Of a stretch of 64,000 nucleotides of DNA, positions 46,675 to 57,512 are shown piece by piece; the first letter of the stretch is position 1; the number at the start of each line of letters is the position of its first letter. The stretch lies in NCBI GenBank assembly GCA_025917655.1, contig CP084612.1:1426001-1490000 (forward strand), in the 5' to 3' direction. Position numbers and translations under genes: made by a program. Under the pieces are notes generated by a model. That model saw only the letters and a program-made list of their open reading frames with translations. It was not told the DNA's origin and did not search any database. The DNA is from Chlorella sorokiniana. Lineage: Eukaryota > Chlorophyta > Trebouxiophyceae > Chlorellales > Chlorellaceae.

Positions 46675-48920
46675 ATGAAGCTCCGGTTCAGCATTTTCTC
46701 CGCACTGGCACTGACTTTGCTGTTTGGGTACGTAAACCGGCGTGAAGTTCTTGCATGTTGAGTTTGCCACTTCCATGAGCACATCACGGAGCGGGAAGGG
46801 CCCTTCTCCCCGACAAGCGGCCGACGGCCACCTCATGCCGCGGCGCTTGCCGCCCGTCCTATGACTGCAAGTGTATAACGGTTTTAACAAATTAACATGA
46901 ACTATAAACGTCACGAGGTGTCAGCTCAACAACCGGCGACGGGCGGTTGCTCCGTGACACCCGCCGCCGCTGCCGCAGGCACACACCACGCCGCCGCCGT
47001 CCCACTTTCCCTGCAGGGCATTGGCTGAGTGCGCCCCTGGCGGCGCAACCGCAAAAAGCAGGCCCCGCGTGCGCAAGGAGCTGCGCAGCCTGAGCGATGC
47101 AGAGTACAAGGCGTTTGTGAGCGGGCTGGCGACTCTGATGGCGGTGCCCACCAAGGCGGGGCGCCTGCTGTGGGGGCCCCACTACGTCTCCTACACCGAC
47201 CTGCTCATGAAGCACGCCGTGGCGGCCAACGACCCACGCGGCGACCAGGTGCAGCGCCAGCGGGCGACGCAAGACTGGCAACGCAAGCGGGCGCTTGCGG
47301 CTGGGCACTCGGCCCTGCAGGCTGCTTCGCTGCTGACCGCTGGCAACCCTCCTGCAGGGAGAGGCTCATGTGTGTGATCGCCACCTACCGCCCGCCGCCC
47401 CTGCAGGGACACAACGGGCCTCAGCTGCTGACCTTCCACAGGGCCTGGCTGCTGCAACTGGAGCAGTCGCTGCTGGCGGTGAACCCGTCGCTGGGGGCGC
47501 TGCCCTACTGGCACATGCCCCTGGACCAGCCGGGCGGGCGGTACCACGGCACAAGCCGCTACATCTTCTCGCAGCGCTACGCCGGCAGCATCAGCGGCAA
47601 CCCGCAGGCCGGCTACGGAATGAGCTCAGGTGGGGGAGTGTCGATGCACGGCAGGGGCATGATGGCGTGCGGGCGGGACTGCAGCGCTGAGACCCTGTAC
47701 TCGCCTGTGGCCCCCTCAACGCTGCAGGCGTTTTCGGCTGGCGCCAGGTGCCGGCGTACGTGCCGCAGCAGTGGCCCGCCCGCGTGCAGGCCATTTTCAA
47801 CGGCACTGCCGGGGTCCTATGCGCTCGCGCAATCTGAATGGGGGCCGCTGGTGACTCGGAATCCGACAGCCAACGTGCCGGCGCTGGTTCCCGAGCTGGT
47901 GCCGCAGCTGCCCGCCCTGCAAAAGGCCTTCACGGACGACTTCCTGCAGCGCAGCGGCACCGGGGCCAACGCCACCTGGGCGTTGCGGTACCGCGAGGGC
48001 GACTTCCTGCGCTGCACCGACCCTGGGCGGTGAGTTTTAGGGGGCACCGCTGGCCCCGACTGCCATCCGGCAACAGCACAGCTGCCAGGCGGGCCTACTG
48101 GCCAACGTACCGAGCTGCTGATTGCGCAAATAGAGCAATGCGCTCTTAGCCTCCCCACCCCCCACCCCCACCCCACCCCACCCCCCGTGCCTCTCCGCTC
48201 GTGCAGCTACCGTTCCTGGGTGGAGTGGCACTTCTGCGTGGACTTCACTGTGCTCATGGCCGCTCAAACCGCCAGCAACATGAGCGACGCTGAGGTGGCA
48301 AAGTATGCGGGCGTGTCTGCGGGCTCCACCTCGCTGCTGCACGCCGCTCTGCACGTCAGCGTGGGATCCTTTGGCTCGGGGACATCTCAGGTGAGCCCTC
48401 ACAGGCGGCGCGCTGCGCAGCGGGTGCATGAGCTGCGGGGGCGGGAGCGGCGGCATGCGGGCGAAGCGGGGCGAGGAGGTGCAGCCAGGGGGCCGCCTGA
48501 CGCTCGCCGCCAAACGGTTCCCTCCGTCGCAGATTTGTCGCCCAGCTATGTCGCCCAGCTGGCACCCCCACTCGCAGACAAGGGGGACCTGGCTGACGTG
48601 GCCACCAGCCCCAACGACGCGCTGATCTTCGCCGCCCACCACGCCAACCTGGACCGCTCGCTGATGACCTGGCAGGCCGCCGCCGCCGCCGCGCGCCCCG
48701 CCGCCGCCGCCGGCTCCTGGGGCTACCCCGCCAGCCGGGCGACTACCCGGCGGCGGTGCGGGGGACGCTGCTGCGCGACGTGCTCACCAGTGCCTATCCC
48801 TTCCAGGCGCCGCTGTTCGCGCGGGCGCGCGCCGCAGGGGGCTACACCCACGAGGAGGTGATCCAGCTGACGGTGCCGGGCGTGAGCAGCCCCTACACCT
48901 ACGACACGTTGGTGCAGTGA
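46675..48920 (+). CDS. Tyrosinase / polyphenol oxidase-like copper enzyme, 6 exons
   Basis: Type-3 copper oxidase of phenols. Exon 1 (46675-46727) encodes only a signal peptide (KLRFSIFSALALTLLFG), joined to ALAECAPGGA after the intron, an AxA-type cleavage site. Further exons: 47017-47248, 47407-47629, 47728-48029, 48207-48390, about 48559-48920. CuA site: DLLMKHAVAAND (His), then HNGPQLLTFHRAWLLQLEQS (His, His). CuB site: LLHAALHVSVGS (HxxxH) and TSPNDALIFAAHHANLDRSL (final His of the HHANxD signature). The family-typical aromatic block ALPYWHMPLDQPGG is present. No separate C-terminal shielding domain is evident; the protein ends SSPYTYDTLVQ. Secretion or lumenal localisation is inferred from the signal peptide. 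Frame breaks at 47811-47814 and 48726-48729; the acceptor of the last exon is uncertain. Confidence 0.88.
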
Positions 48921-49055
48921 GGCAGCCCAGCCAGCCACGCAGTTTGTTCTCCGTGCCAGCGGTTGTGGAGGGAGATGGCAAGCCGTGTTCCAGCGGGTTT
49001 TGTTTCATCGTGGTCTGCCAGCCGCCGCGGACCCTACGGGCGAGCGCAGTCCATG

Positions 49056-49060
49056 TTACA
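49056..49060 (-). terminator. Putative polyadenylation signal TGTAA (Rieske oxygenase gene)
   Basis: TTACA on the plus strand, about 250 bp past the minus-strand stop at 49309. Confidence 0.35.
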
Positions 49061-49130
49061 GCTGTTGAGCAGCAAGGCGAAGCGAGCGCTGGATTGCAGT
49101 GACAAATTGATATCATATGATGGCTTGGGA

Positions 49131-49135
49131 TGTAA
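49131..49135 (+). terminator. Putative polyadenylation signal TGTAA (tyrosinase-like gene)
   Basis: TGTAA about 210 bp after the stop at 48918-48920. Confidence 0.4.
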
Positions 49136-49308
49136 CGACGTCGTCCAAAAGGGCATGTGTACAGGGGAGGGTTGGGAGGCTCTACATTGCAAAGTCATGG
49201 CAGTGAGGGCGGCCTTCTGCGGCCCAGCTCAGGAGGCGAACGAGAAGGGAGTCGCTGCCGCGCCGGCGTGCAGCAAACCCGTCTGCAGGAGGGGCCTGGA
49301 GGCATGGG

Positions 49309-52300
49309 CTAGTGCAGCGCGGTCGAGTGCACGTAATCATGGAAGTCAAAGGCGCCGGATCGGAAGCGCTCCAGCCAGGCGCGCACCGCCAGCAGCGCCG
49401 CACCCGCCGCCAGCGCCGCCAGCACCTGCTGCCCGCGCAGCGGCGGCCGCGGCGCCCGCAGCTCCTGCGCCGCCCGTGGCCGCCAGGTAGGCGGCAGCGG
49501 TCCAGGCAGCGGCTGCCGCCGCCAGCAGCGCGCGGCCGATGCGCACCATCCACGCATCCGCCTGCGAGGCGTTTAAGGCGAGATCCTGAAAAAGCCCCAC
49601 ACCAACGCCGCTGCGTGCCTGGCTGAGCATGCATGCCTGCGACAGGGCCGCCCAGCGCCGCCGCCAGGCTGCCTCACCCACAGCCGCTGCCTCACCAAGC
49701 AGCAGCGCCCCCCCACCCCTCCTAAGCCAGCCTACCGTGCGGCACGCGGCGCAGTGCTGCGTGTGGGTGGAGCGCCGGTCGAGCAGCGCGCGACGGTCGG
49801 CGATCAGAGGGGAGTAGTCGGGCAGCCGCTCGGGCGGCGCGCCCCAGGGGCCGTGCCCGCCGGGGCCCTCCAGCCAGCGGCGGAAGGCCAGGATGAGGCG
49901 GTCGGCACCGGTGGGGAGGTAGTAAGACCTGGGTGAACACAGAAAGGTGGGGAGAGCAGGGGGAAGAAAGGAGGAGGAGGATGGGCAGAGGCGGGAGCGT
50001 TGTGTTTGGGGGCAGGCAGCGCACAACGATGCGCCCTGCGCTGACGCGACCCTCCCACTGCCTGCCGCGCATGCTTCCTGCCTCAACCGCAGAGGCAGCC
50101 CGCAGAGGCATCCCCCAGGCACAGCCTCGTGCGTTTGTGCGGCGGCTCACTGTCGCCAGGCCGAGGCGCGGCCGCCCTGCAGGGCCTGTCGGCGGATGAG
50201 GTGCTCCGCGGGGTGCAGCAGCACGAGGTCGGCGTCCACGGTGGGGTTCATCAGGAAGGTGTGCTGCAGCCACTGGGGCACGCGCTGCAGGGGGCGCGGC
50301 AGGCACAGCGTACGCGGGGACGTGTGTGTGTGCTGGTGTGTGCACCATGTGCGTGCGTGTGCGGCATAGTAGTGAGGTGCGGACTGTAGCGACGTGCAGC
50401 GGGCGCGACTCCTCCAGCGTTGCTCCAGGATCAGGTGCCAGCAGAGCCTAGTTGTTGTTCAGCGAAGAATGAAGCACCAGCAAGGGCACGCAGCAGGCCG
50501 CAAACCCCACTGCCAAGCCACACCAGCCGGGCGCAGGCAGCCGCGCGGCGCTTGCCTGCATGAACTTCATGCCCGGCTCGGCGCTGGGCCCCGCGCTGCA
50601 GCCGGTGGCAAAGGAGCGGACCTTGCCGGGGGCGATGGGGGTGAAGTAGATCATCACAGAGGTGAAGGTGCACTGCGGGGGCAGCCATACAAAGAGGCAG
50701 TGGGAGGCGGCGGTCAGCCGGGCGGGTGCGGCTTGGGCTGTGCCTGCGGCGGCACCCTGCGGGCCACGCCGGGCACAAGCCTGCCCGAGGATGGAAACAA
50801 ACAGCGCAACAACTGCCTACAGCGCTCCCCGCTGCGCAGCATGCAGCGCTCTGGTGGCTCTGTCGCCGCCGCCGCAGCCCAGCAAGCAGCAGCCCCTCAC
50901 GTCTGGCAGGCGCTGGCTGTACTGCTGCGCCGTCGGGGTGATCAGCTCCATCTGGGCCCCGTGCCCGTTCTTGGCGCTCTTCCAGCCCATGGCTACGATG
51001 CGACGCCCGCGCTGGCGCCGTTGCCATTGCTGGCGCCGCTGCCGTTGCTGGAGCCATTGCCGTTGCTGGCCTCGGCGTGTTGATCGTCCTGGCCGCCCGC
51101 CCAGGTCTCCCACTGGCCGTACCGCACGGTGGTACTGCAAGCAGCATGAGGCAGGAACCATGATAATGGAACAAACAACAACTCCAGCAACATGGGATCA
51201 GGGCAGCAGACACTTGGCCGGCACGCAGGCGTCGGGCGGAGGGCGCCGACCAGCCACGTCGGTGCTCAGCTCGGCGGTACCACGGCGCCTGCTGCAGGCC
51301 GGAATGCGCTGTGGAAAGCAGCGGGGCACCCACCGGTCGCCCTGCACTTTGTGGTGCGCCCAGTCCACGTGCGCAGGGTCCAGCGCCTGTAAAACAAAAA
51401 GAAACAAGAGCAACTGGGCCAGGGCGAGCGCAGGAAGGGCATGAAGGCGATGGCCGGGGGGCCTCCGTCGCCGGCCGGCCACGCAGACGCTGTCTACGGC
51501 GGCGCGAGCCCCCACCCCTTGGGCGGGCGCTGAGCACCCTCAGACGAGGTTGGCGCAGAGCGAGCTCTGCGCTCAGCCCCTGCGGCCCCCACCTGTTCCA
51601 CAATCAGCGAGTAGTCGGCATTGGTGTCACGCATGTAGGGCTTGATGAAGAACGATACCTCCCGCCCCTCTGCAGGCGAGGAGAGGCAGCAAGAGCGGCG
51701 GCACAATGACAGGCAGGAACCCATGACGCCGCCAACGAGCTGCGCGCAGGACGCGAGGACAGCAGGTAACGGCCAAGGCTGCGCAAACGCAACCAGCGAG
51801 CAGGCGGGGCTGCCGCCACAGGGGGTGCCGCACCCGCCTCCGCCTCAGCCCGCAGCCTGTCCAAAGGCAGCTCATGCTGCCTGGCCTCCAGCGCCGCCGT
51901 CGCGCCGCAGTCCCCCATACAAACAGCACGCCTTGCGCCTCCTGCACGCATTGGGGGCGGCTTGGGGCCATCGAACAGCAAGGCATGGGGGTCACCTCCT
52001 GCAAGCCTGGGGAAGCCGTTGTGGGCAGCCTGCCCCATGCGCTGCGCCTGCTGCGCCTGCAGCGCACGCCGCAGCTGCCCCTCATGCAAGCATGGCTCCC
52101 TGCCCAGGCTGCGAGCAACACGAGGCGGGGAGCGTGCTGCGCCGCATTCTCATGTCATCCTGCCACGCGCCTGGATGGGGTGGGACCTCACGCACGCCTT
52201 GGGCGAGGCGCAGGCTGCGGCCTCGGCCTCTGGCGACCCGGACTGGGGGATGGACACGCAGCCGCCCGCGGAGTTGAAGCGCCAGCCGTGGTAGGCGCTG

Positions 52301-53128
52301 CGGGGGTTGGGGCGATGAAGCGCATCAGTGTGTGTGGGATGGTTGGATGGGTGGGTGTCAGAGGGGGCTCGGTCAGCAGGGCCCGCAGAGCCGTGGGGGC
52401 AGCGCCGCCCTGGCCAGAGCCTCACCACAGCAGGGAGCCGTCGTCCCACACCTTGCCCTCTGCACTCATGGCAAGGTGCAGCAGGGGCAGAGCAGCATGA
52501 GCTCAATGACGCAGCCTGGGCAGCACACCATGGCCCCACACCAAAGGTGCCGCGCACTGGCAGGGCAGGGCACAGCGTGCAGCGCCCGTGGGGTTCAGTT
52601 CTGGCGCGTGCCCACCCGACAGCGGCGCGCCGCGGTGAGCGCAGCGGTCCTCCAGGCAGTGCCAGGCGCCCGCGGCGTCCTTCCACACGGCGAGCGGCGT
52701 GCCCAGCACGGTGCAGGCGTAGGGGCGGGAGGTGTCCACGTCGTCCACATAGGCAACTGCGTACCACTGCTTGCGCCAGTTGACTCTGCCGCCGTCAGGC
52801 TGCGGCACAAGGGAGGCGCAGGGCAGGGTGTCGGCCCCAGGCGGTGGGGCAAGTGTCCCAACCTGCGGGCTGGGCATCCGGGGGCCATGCGGTATCACGC
52901 CGGCAAAGGAAGGCAGGTGCGCACTTTCCCTCCGTCACAGTGCAAATCGCGTCAGATCATACCTGGGCGGCAGTCTCAGTCCTGAAGAAGGGGATGTTCT
53001 CGAAGGACAGGCCGCCGGCTGTTGCGGTGCTGGTGGGCGGCGGAAGTAGCGGCCGGGCAACGACTTCCCCTGCAGGCGGATACACAGGGCGGGACTCGCC
53101 GATGTGCAATTGAATTTGTCAGCTCCAT
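49309..53128 (-). CDS. PAO/TIC55/PTC52-type Rieske non-haem iron oxygenase, 12 exons
   Basis: Ferredoxin-dependent plastid oxygenase of the pheophorbide a oxygenase-like family. ATG at 53128-53126 (MELTNSIAHRRVPPCVSACR), a Ser/Arg/Ala-rich transit-peptide-like start. Exons: 52963-53128, 52616-52799, 52426-52459, 52192-52297, 51834-51941, 51593-51669, 51334-51386, 50901-51134, 50556-50672, 50151-50284, 49736-49928, 49309-49585. Rieske centre: EDRCAHRGAPLSEG (CxH) and LLCAYHGWRFNSAGG (CxxH). Mononuclear iron region: NADYSLIVEQ, then DPAHVDWAHHKVQG (Asp and two His). The C-terminal part has the family's redox CxxC in THTQHCAACRT, a membrane-anchor segment, and the end FDFHDYVHS typical of PAO homologues. 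The substrate (pheophorbide, protochlorophyllide-related or unknown) cannot be told. Intron 9 has a GC donor. Frame breaks: about 53030, 51912-51916, about 51005, about 49450. Confidence 0.88.
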
Positions 53129-53735
53129 CCTACACGTCTCTGGGGGCGGAGCTGGCTGCAAGGCAAAAACCCTGCCACCCCGCGCTTGCAGGCATGATCG
53201 AAGGCCTTTGACGGCAAGATCATCTCCTCACCGCCTTCCAGGATTCAATACGAGAGTTTGTGCCCCTGCTGGCAGGTGTCAGCCGCAGAGAGGGGGCCCC
53301 AACTCCTCTCGCGGCGTGAGACGCCTGCAACCCGCAGAGCACCGCCTTCATGACTTTCAACACTGGAGAGGAGCGAATTCGTTGGGAGATACAAGCAAGG
53401 TCCACAAATACATGAACCCTCAGGCTAGTACAGCTTCCGCCGCCCTGTCGCAGTATTTTGGGTCACATACACAGAAACCTGGAGCTCAGCTCCCTGGTTG
53501 CATGCCCTTGAGCAATGCCATCCACTCACATCCGCGTGCATGAAACATGATCAATTGTTGCAGACCTGTCATGGGGAAAGCACATGCAACATGCGAAGAG
53601 TAGTGGTGACAGACGCCTTGCTGCCGCTCGTAGGGCGCATCCATGGACAGAGATACACAGGTCTCAAACTTAAACGCACTTCATGCTGATATGCGAGGCT
53701 TGAAGGTGTCAAAATGCTGCAGGCAGCCGCTCGCC
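53129..53735. other. Intergenic region, 607 bp
   Basis: Upstream of the Rieske oxygenase and downstream of the next minus-strand gene. Moderately AT-rich, presumably the oxygenase promoter. Short ORFs here have no family resemblance. Confidence 0.35.
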
Positions 53736-54309
53736 TCACTGGGCCCCGGCGCCGCTGCCGCTCCTGCCCTCCCCCTTCATCTGTCGGGCCAGGTCAATGA
53801 GATCGCCCCTCTCCAGCACGCCGGTCAGGTCAGCGCCGCGCGACTCAAGCCAATGCTGCGGTTTGCGGGACAGCAGCATGGGAACGAGGTTGGGGCCAAT
53901 GTTCAGGCCAACAGCGCAAGGCAGCCGCCAGCGAAGTGCAGCTTTACAGGCAGGAAGGTTCGCAGGCAGCAACCTTGAGGTCGTGCGTGGACATGTGCTC
54001 AGGGTCTGCACTTGGGGGATGGTACAAGACAGTGCAGACTCAAAGAATGCTCTCCTGTGATGCTGCGCTTGCAGTGCACTTTTCCCAGGGGCAGGTACCG
54101 GAAGCTGATGCGCCGTTTCAGGCGCTTCTAGAAAGGCAGCCTTGGAACCTGCCTGTGACGCTGTGCAGCTCGCTTCTCTCGTGCTGCTGCGGCCCGCCGC
54201 CTGTGGAGCTGGCGTAGGAAGTGGCGCGGACACCTCCAGCTCCTTCCCTGCTGACGTTTGTGTGGGTTTGCTCGCCAGAAGCACGTGCAGAACCATGGAC
54301 CTCGGACAT
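53736..54309 (-). CDS. Unrecognised small protein, spliced model
   Basis: The best-supported exon is the last, 53736-53941: LHFAGGC, then GLNIGPNLVPMLLSRKPQHW and LESRGADLTGVLERGDLIDL before a Gly/Ser-rich end at the TGA 53736-53738. Upstream exons inferred from splice sites: 53974-54005 (DPEHMSTHDLK) and 54080-54127 (KRLKRRISFRYLPLG, acceptor TTTCTAG). A start at 54309-54307 (MSEVHGSARASGEQTHTNVS) is plausible. An uninterrupted 240-codon frame also covers the locus from 54458, but its middle part lacks conserved character. One base must be missing near 53915 for the last exon. I cannot name the family. It diverges from HflX with only about 180 bp between starts. Confidence 0.42.
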
Positions 54310-54489
54310 GGCGCCTGTAGTCTGAGGAGCGACAAAACTGAGATAACGAGAGTTCCAATGCAAAAGTGTCCACTGAGAAAGGCTTGCATGCTGCGCTCTG
54401 GCGAGTCAGCGCCAGCGCCAGCGGCATGGGAATAGCAGGGGCTACATAGTAGCTTCATCTTGCAGAATGTTGTTTATAGTTGCTGCGAA

Positions 54490-57068
54490 ATGTCACTGCA
54501 GGCTTTAAGGTCCTTGCTGCGCGTCCCTTCAGCCTTGCCCGCATCATCCCGTCCTGTCAGCGGCGTTCTTTGGCAACTGCAGCATCACATTTCTCTAGTA
54601 ACTGCAGTGCAACATTTTGAACGTAACGGGCCGGCCCTCCTTCTCCTGCATCCGGCCAGCCAACCCCACCACAGCCTGGAGGAGGCTGTGCGGCTGGCCG
54701 AATCGCTTTCAGGTGGGAGGGTTTAATCGTGCGATCCTGGAAGCACCTGCAGGCTAAGCTTTCCATCGCCTTGGCAACCACATCAACCGGCCCGCCCGCC
54801 GCCGCCGCCGCCGTGTTGCTGACACAGGAGGCGAGACGCCGGAGTATGCAATCGTCGGCTCTGCCAGCAGATCTCGCCCCTCACCAGCCACTTTCTTCGG
54901 CCGCGGGCAGGTGGAGTCGTTGCAGGCGCGGGTGGCGGCCACCCAGCCGCACAGGTCTGCCGCCCCTTCCGCGATGCCACGACACGCTGAAGCAGGCTCT
55001 GCACGGTGCTTGCTGCTTTCATTTGGTTTGCGTCCTGTTAGTTTTTGTGTGGTGCACCGCTGCCACGAAGTCGGCATGCGCCCAGCCGCAGGGTGTTCGT
55101 CAACCATGGGCTGAGCGGCGTGCAGCAGCGCAACCTGGAGCGCGCGCTGGGCCGCCCGGTGCTGGACCGCGTGGCCCTCATCCTGGAGATCTTTGGGCAG
55201 CGGGCCCGCACCGCCGCCGGCGCGGCTGCAGGTGGAGCTGGCGGCGCTGGAGTACCGGGCCAGCCGGCTGGTGCGGGTGGCAGACCCGTCCACGGGAAAG
55301 CGCACCGCGTTTGGCGCGCTGGGCGACGCGGCAGAGGTGGTGTCTGCCCGCGAGCGCGGCCGCAGCGGCTCCGGCGGGGGCCTGGGCGGCGCGGGGGGCA
55401 GGGAGAGAGCGAGCTGCAGCTGCAGCGCCGCCGCGTCGCCGACAGGCGGCGCCAGCTGCGCCGGCGGCTGGAGGAGGTGCGGCGCACGCGGGCGGTGCAG
55501 CGGGCGGCGCGGCGGCGCAGCGGCAAACCTCAGGTGGGTACGCTGGGCAGCCAGGCACCTCTGCAGGTGCTTCAGAGGCACAGAGGGTCTACATCAGCCT
55601 GCACCTCGGCTGAGAGCTGCCCAGTCCGCACGCCACCCAGGCACCCCACCCCCATGCCTGCATGCTGGCCGGCTTATTGCAAACTCCCCACCCTCTCCTC
55701 TCGCCGTTTCACTCGCAGATCGCCATAGTGGGGTACACCAACACGGGCAAGTCCTCTCTGCTCGCTGCGCTGGCGGGGATGGGCGCGGAGGAGGCGGGCG
55801 CGCAGGACCGGCTGTTTGCCACGCTGGACCCCACGCTGCGGTGCGCTGGGATGGGAATGGAATCAGTTGAAAAATTACAAGAAAACAAAAAGGGTGGCAT
55901 GCACAACCGTCTGGCCCTGCGCTTGCGACTGGGGCAGTCGATGTGCTGGCCAGCAGGCGGGCGGAGGGTGATGCTGCACCTCGCACGGCGGGGCAGTCGG
56001 GCGGCACAGTGGGGCTTGCTGTTCCGCACGCTGCTCTGCACATGAGGGCCCCTTTGCTCTGCCTGCCCGCACAGGCGCGTGCTGCTGCCGCGGTCGGGCG
56101 CGACGTGATTCTGAGCGACACCGTGGGCTTCATCTCCGACCTGCCTACCCAGCTGGTGGAGGCGTTCCGGGTGGGGGCCCGCTGCGCGCGCTGCGCCCCT
56201 CCTGCTGGCGCCTGCCAACAGGGCTGCCTGGCGTGCCGCGAGGCCGAGGGTGTGCTGGGCGCTGGGTTTGAGGTGCACCTTTCACCGCTCGCGCCCTCGC
56301 TTTGGCCCCAAGCCTCCACCCTCTTGCCTGCCGCTTTGCGCTCGCCCCCGGCAGGCCACGCTGGAGGAGGTGACGGAGGCCGACCTGCTGCTGCACGTGC
56401 TGGACGCCAGCAGCCCGCAGGCGCTGCGCCAGCGCTCCGCCGTGCTGGGCGTGCTGCGGGGGCTGGGCGTGTCGGAGGAGCGGCTGCGGGGCTCGCTCAT
56501 CGAGGTGTGGAACAAGGCCGACCAGCTGGCAGAGGGCGGTGGAGGGTCTGCCGGCCAGTTGCAGGATGCAGGGGGGGAAGGTGCACAGCCCAGGAGCTCC
56601 ACAAGGCGGCGGCGCAGCAGCCAGCGGCGATGGCGGCGGCCTCGCAGCAGCAGCGCAGCAGGCGGGGTCGCCGCGCACTGTGGCCGGGGTTCTGAGGCGG
56701 CTGCGGCAGGCGGCTACCGCCCGCTGGCGGTTGCCACCAGCGTGCTTCGCCGGCAGGGCCTGCGGCAGCTGATGGAGGCCATAGAAAGCAAGGTGCGGCC
56801 TTTGCGGGATGTGCAGGCGATTCGATTTGCGGAGCCCGGCTTGCTAAGCAGACGCCCAACATGCTAGCCACCGAGCATTCAATCGACGCCTAATACTAAT
56901 ACGACTAGAGCGACCCGAGCCGCCCGTCTCTGCATGCAGGTGCAAGCGCTCCAGCTGGACAGCCGGCCGCAGCGCTCGCGGCGCAGCGCCAAGATGGCGG
57001 GGGCCAGCGAGATGGCGATGCAGGAGGTCGACGTCATCAGGCAGCTTGTACAAGCCGAGGAGCGGTAG
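54490..57068 (+). CDS. hflX: HflX-type ribosome-associated GTPase (organellar), 7 exons
   Basis: Obg-HflX superfamily GTPase that in bacteria splits stalled 70S ribosomes; plant and algal members are organellar. ATG at 54490 ([20 protein letters not shown]), a basic Ser/Leu-rich leader. Exons 54490-54712, 54828-54954, 55092-55533, 55719-55840, 56075-56170, 56355-56792, 56940-57068. The N-terminal HflX domain shows [18 protein letters not shown] and [20 protein letters not shown], then [15 protein letters not shown] and the [11 protein letters not shown] helix. The GTPase domain has G1 [10 protein letters not shown]3 [12 protein letters not shown] and G4 VWNKAD. Between G4 and G5 lies a low-complexity insert of about 60 residues (about 56535-56700), longer than in bacterial HflX. 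A short C-terminal segment with [15 protein letters not shown] closes the protein. Frame breaks: about 55210 and 56096-56098. Confidence 0.9.
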
Positions 57069-57512
57069 CAGCAGCAGATCTCAAAGCGTCGACGCTGATG
57101 TCTGGGCAGCACGCTGCGCTGCGGCACTGGTTGCGGTGGTGCTGCAGTGTGGGGATGCTGGCTTCCCGTACTGTTGCCTGTGAAGTGCCGTGACGGAGTT
57201 TGTGCTGTAAGCTGCGGCCGGCTGTCCAGCTGGAGCGCCTTTGAGTGTGCAACTTTATAGCGCGCGCCCCTTCGCAAGCAGAAGCAGTCGCCTGTTACAC
57301 TTTCAACTAGATTTGGATCACAAGTTTGCATCGTTTAAGCCTCCCAAATCCAGGACGCGGCACTTCCCAGGGCGCGGTCCACAGAGGTGCCCAGCCGGCA
57401 CGTGCCCCCGACGGCGCCTGTGCTCGCAATCAAGCGCCCAGCCGGCAACCGGCAGCAGCCAGACGGTCACCTCGCCAGTCCCTCCTTGCATTCCAGCAGC
57501 GGCGGCGGCGGC
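57069..57512. other. Intergenic region, 444 bp
   Basis: Between the stop of HflX and the start of the TLC-domain gene, both on the plus strand. Contains the HflX poly(A) signal at 57206-57210 and presumably the promoter of the next gene. Confidence 0.4.
57206..57210 (+). terminator. Putative polyadenylation signal TGTAA (HflX)
   Basis: TGTAA about 140 bp after the HflX stop codon. Confidence 0.5.

Larger units (their letters stand above)
48921..49308. other. Convergent intergenic region, 388 bp
   Basis: Holds the 3' UTRs of the tyrosinase-like and Rieske oxygenase genes with a TGTAA element on each strand. The two signals lie such that the transcripts would overlap by about 75 bp. No other feature. 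Confidence 0.4.

Noticed and set aside
56891-56910. Sequence resembling a T7 promoter (TAATACGACT)
   Set aside because: Only the first ten bases match, it lies in an HflX intron about 30-45 nt from the acceptor, and TACTAAT here is better read as a branch-point-like element.
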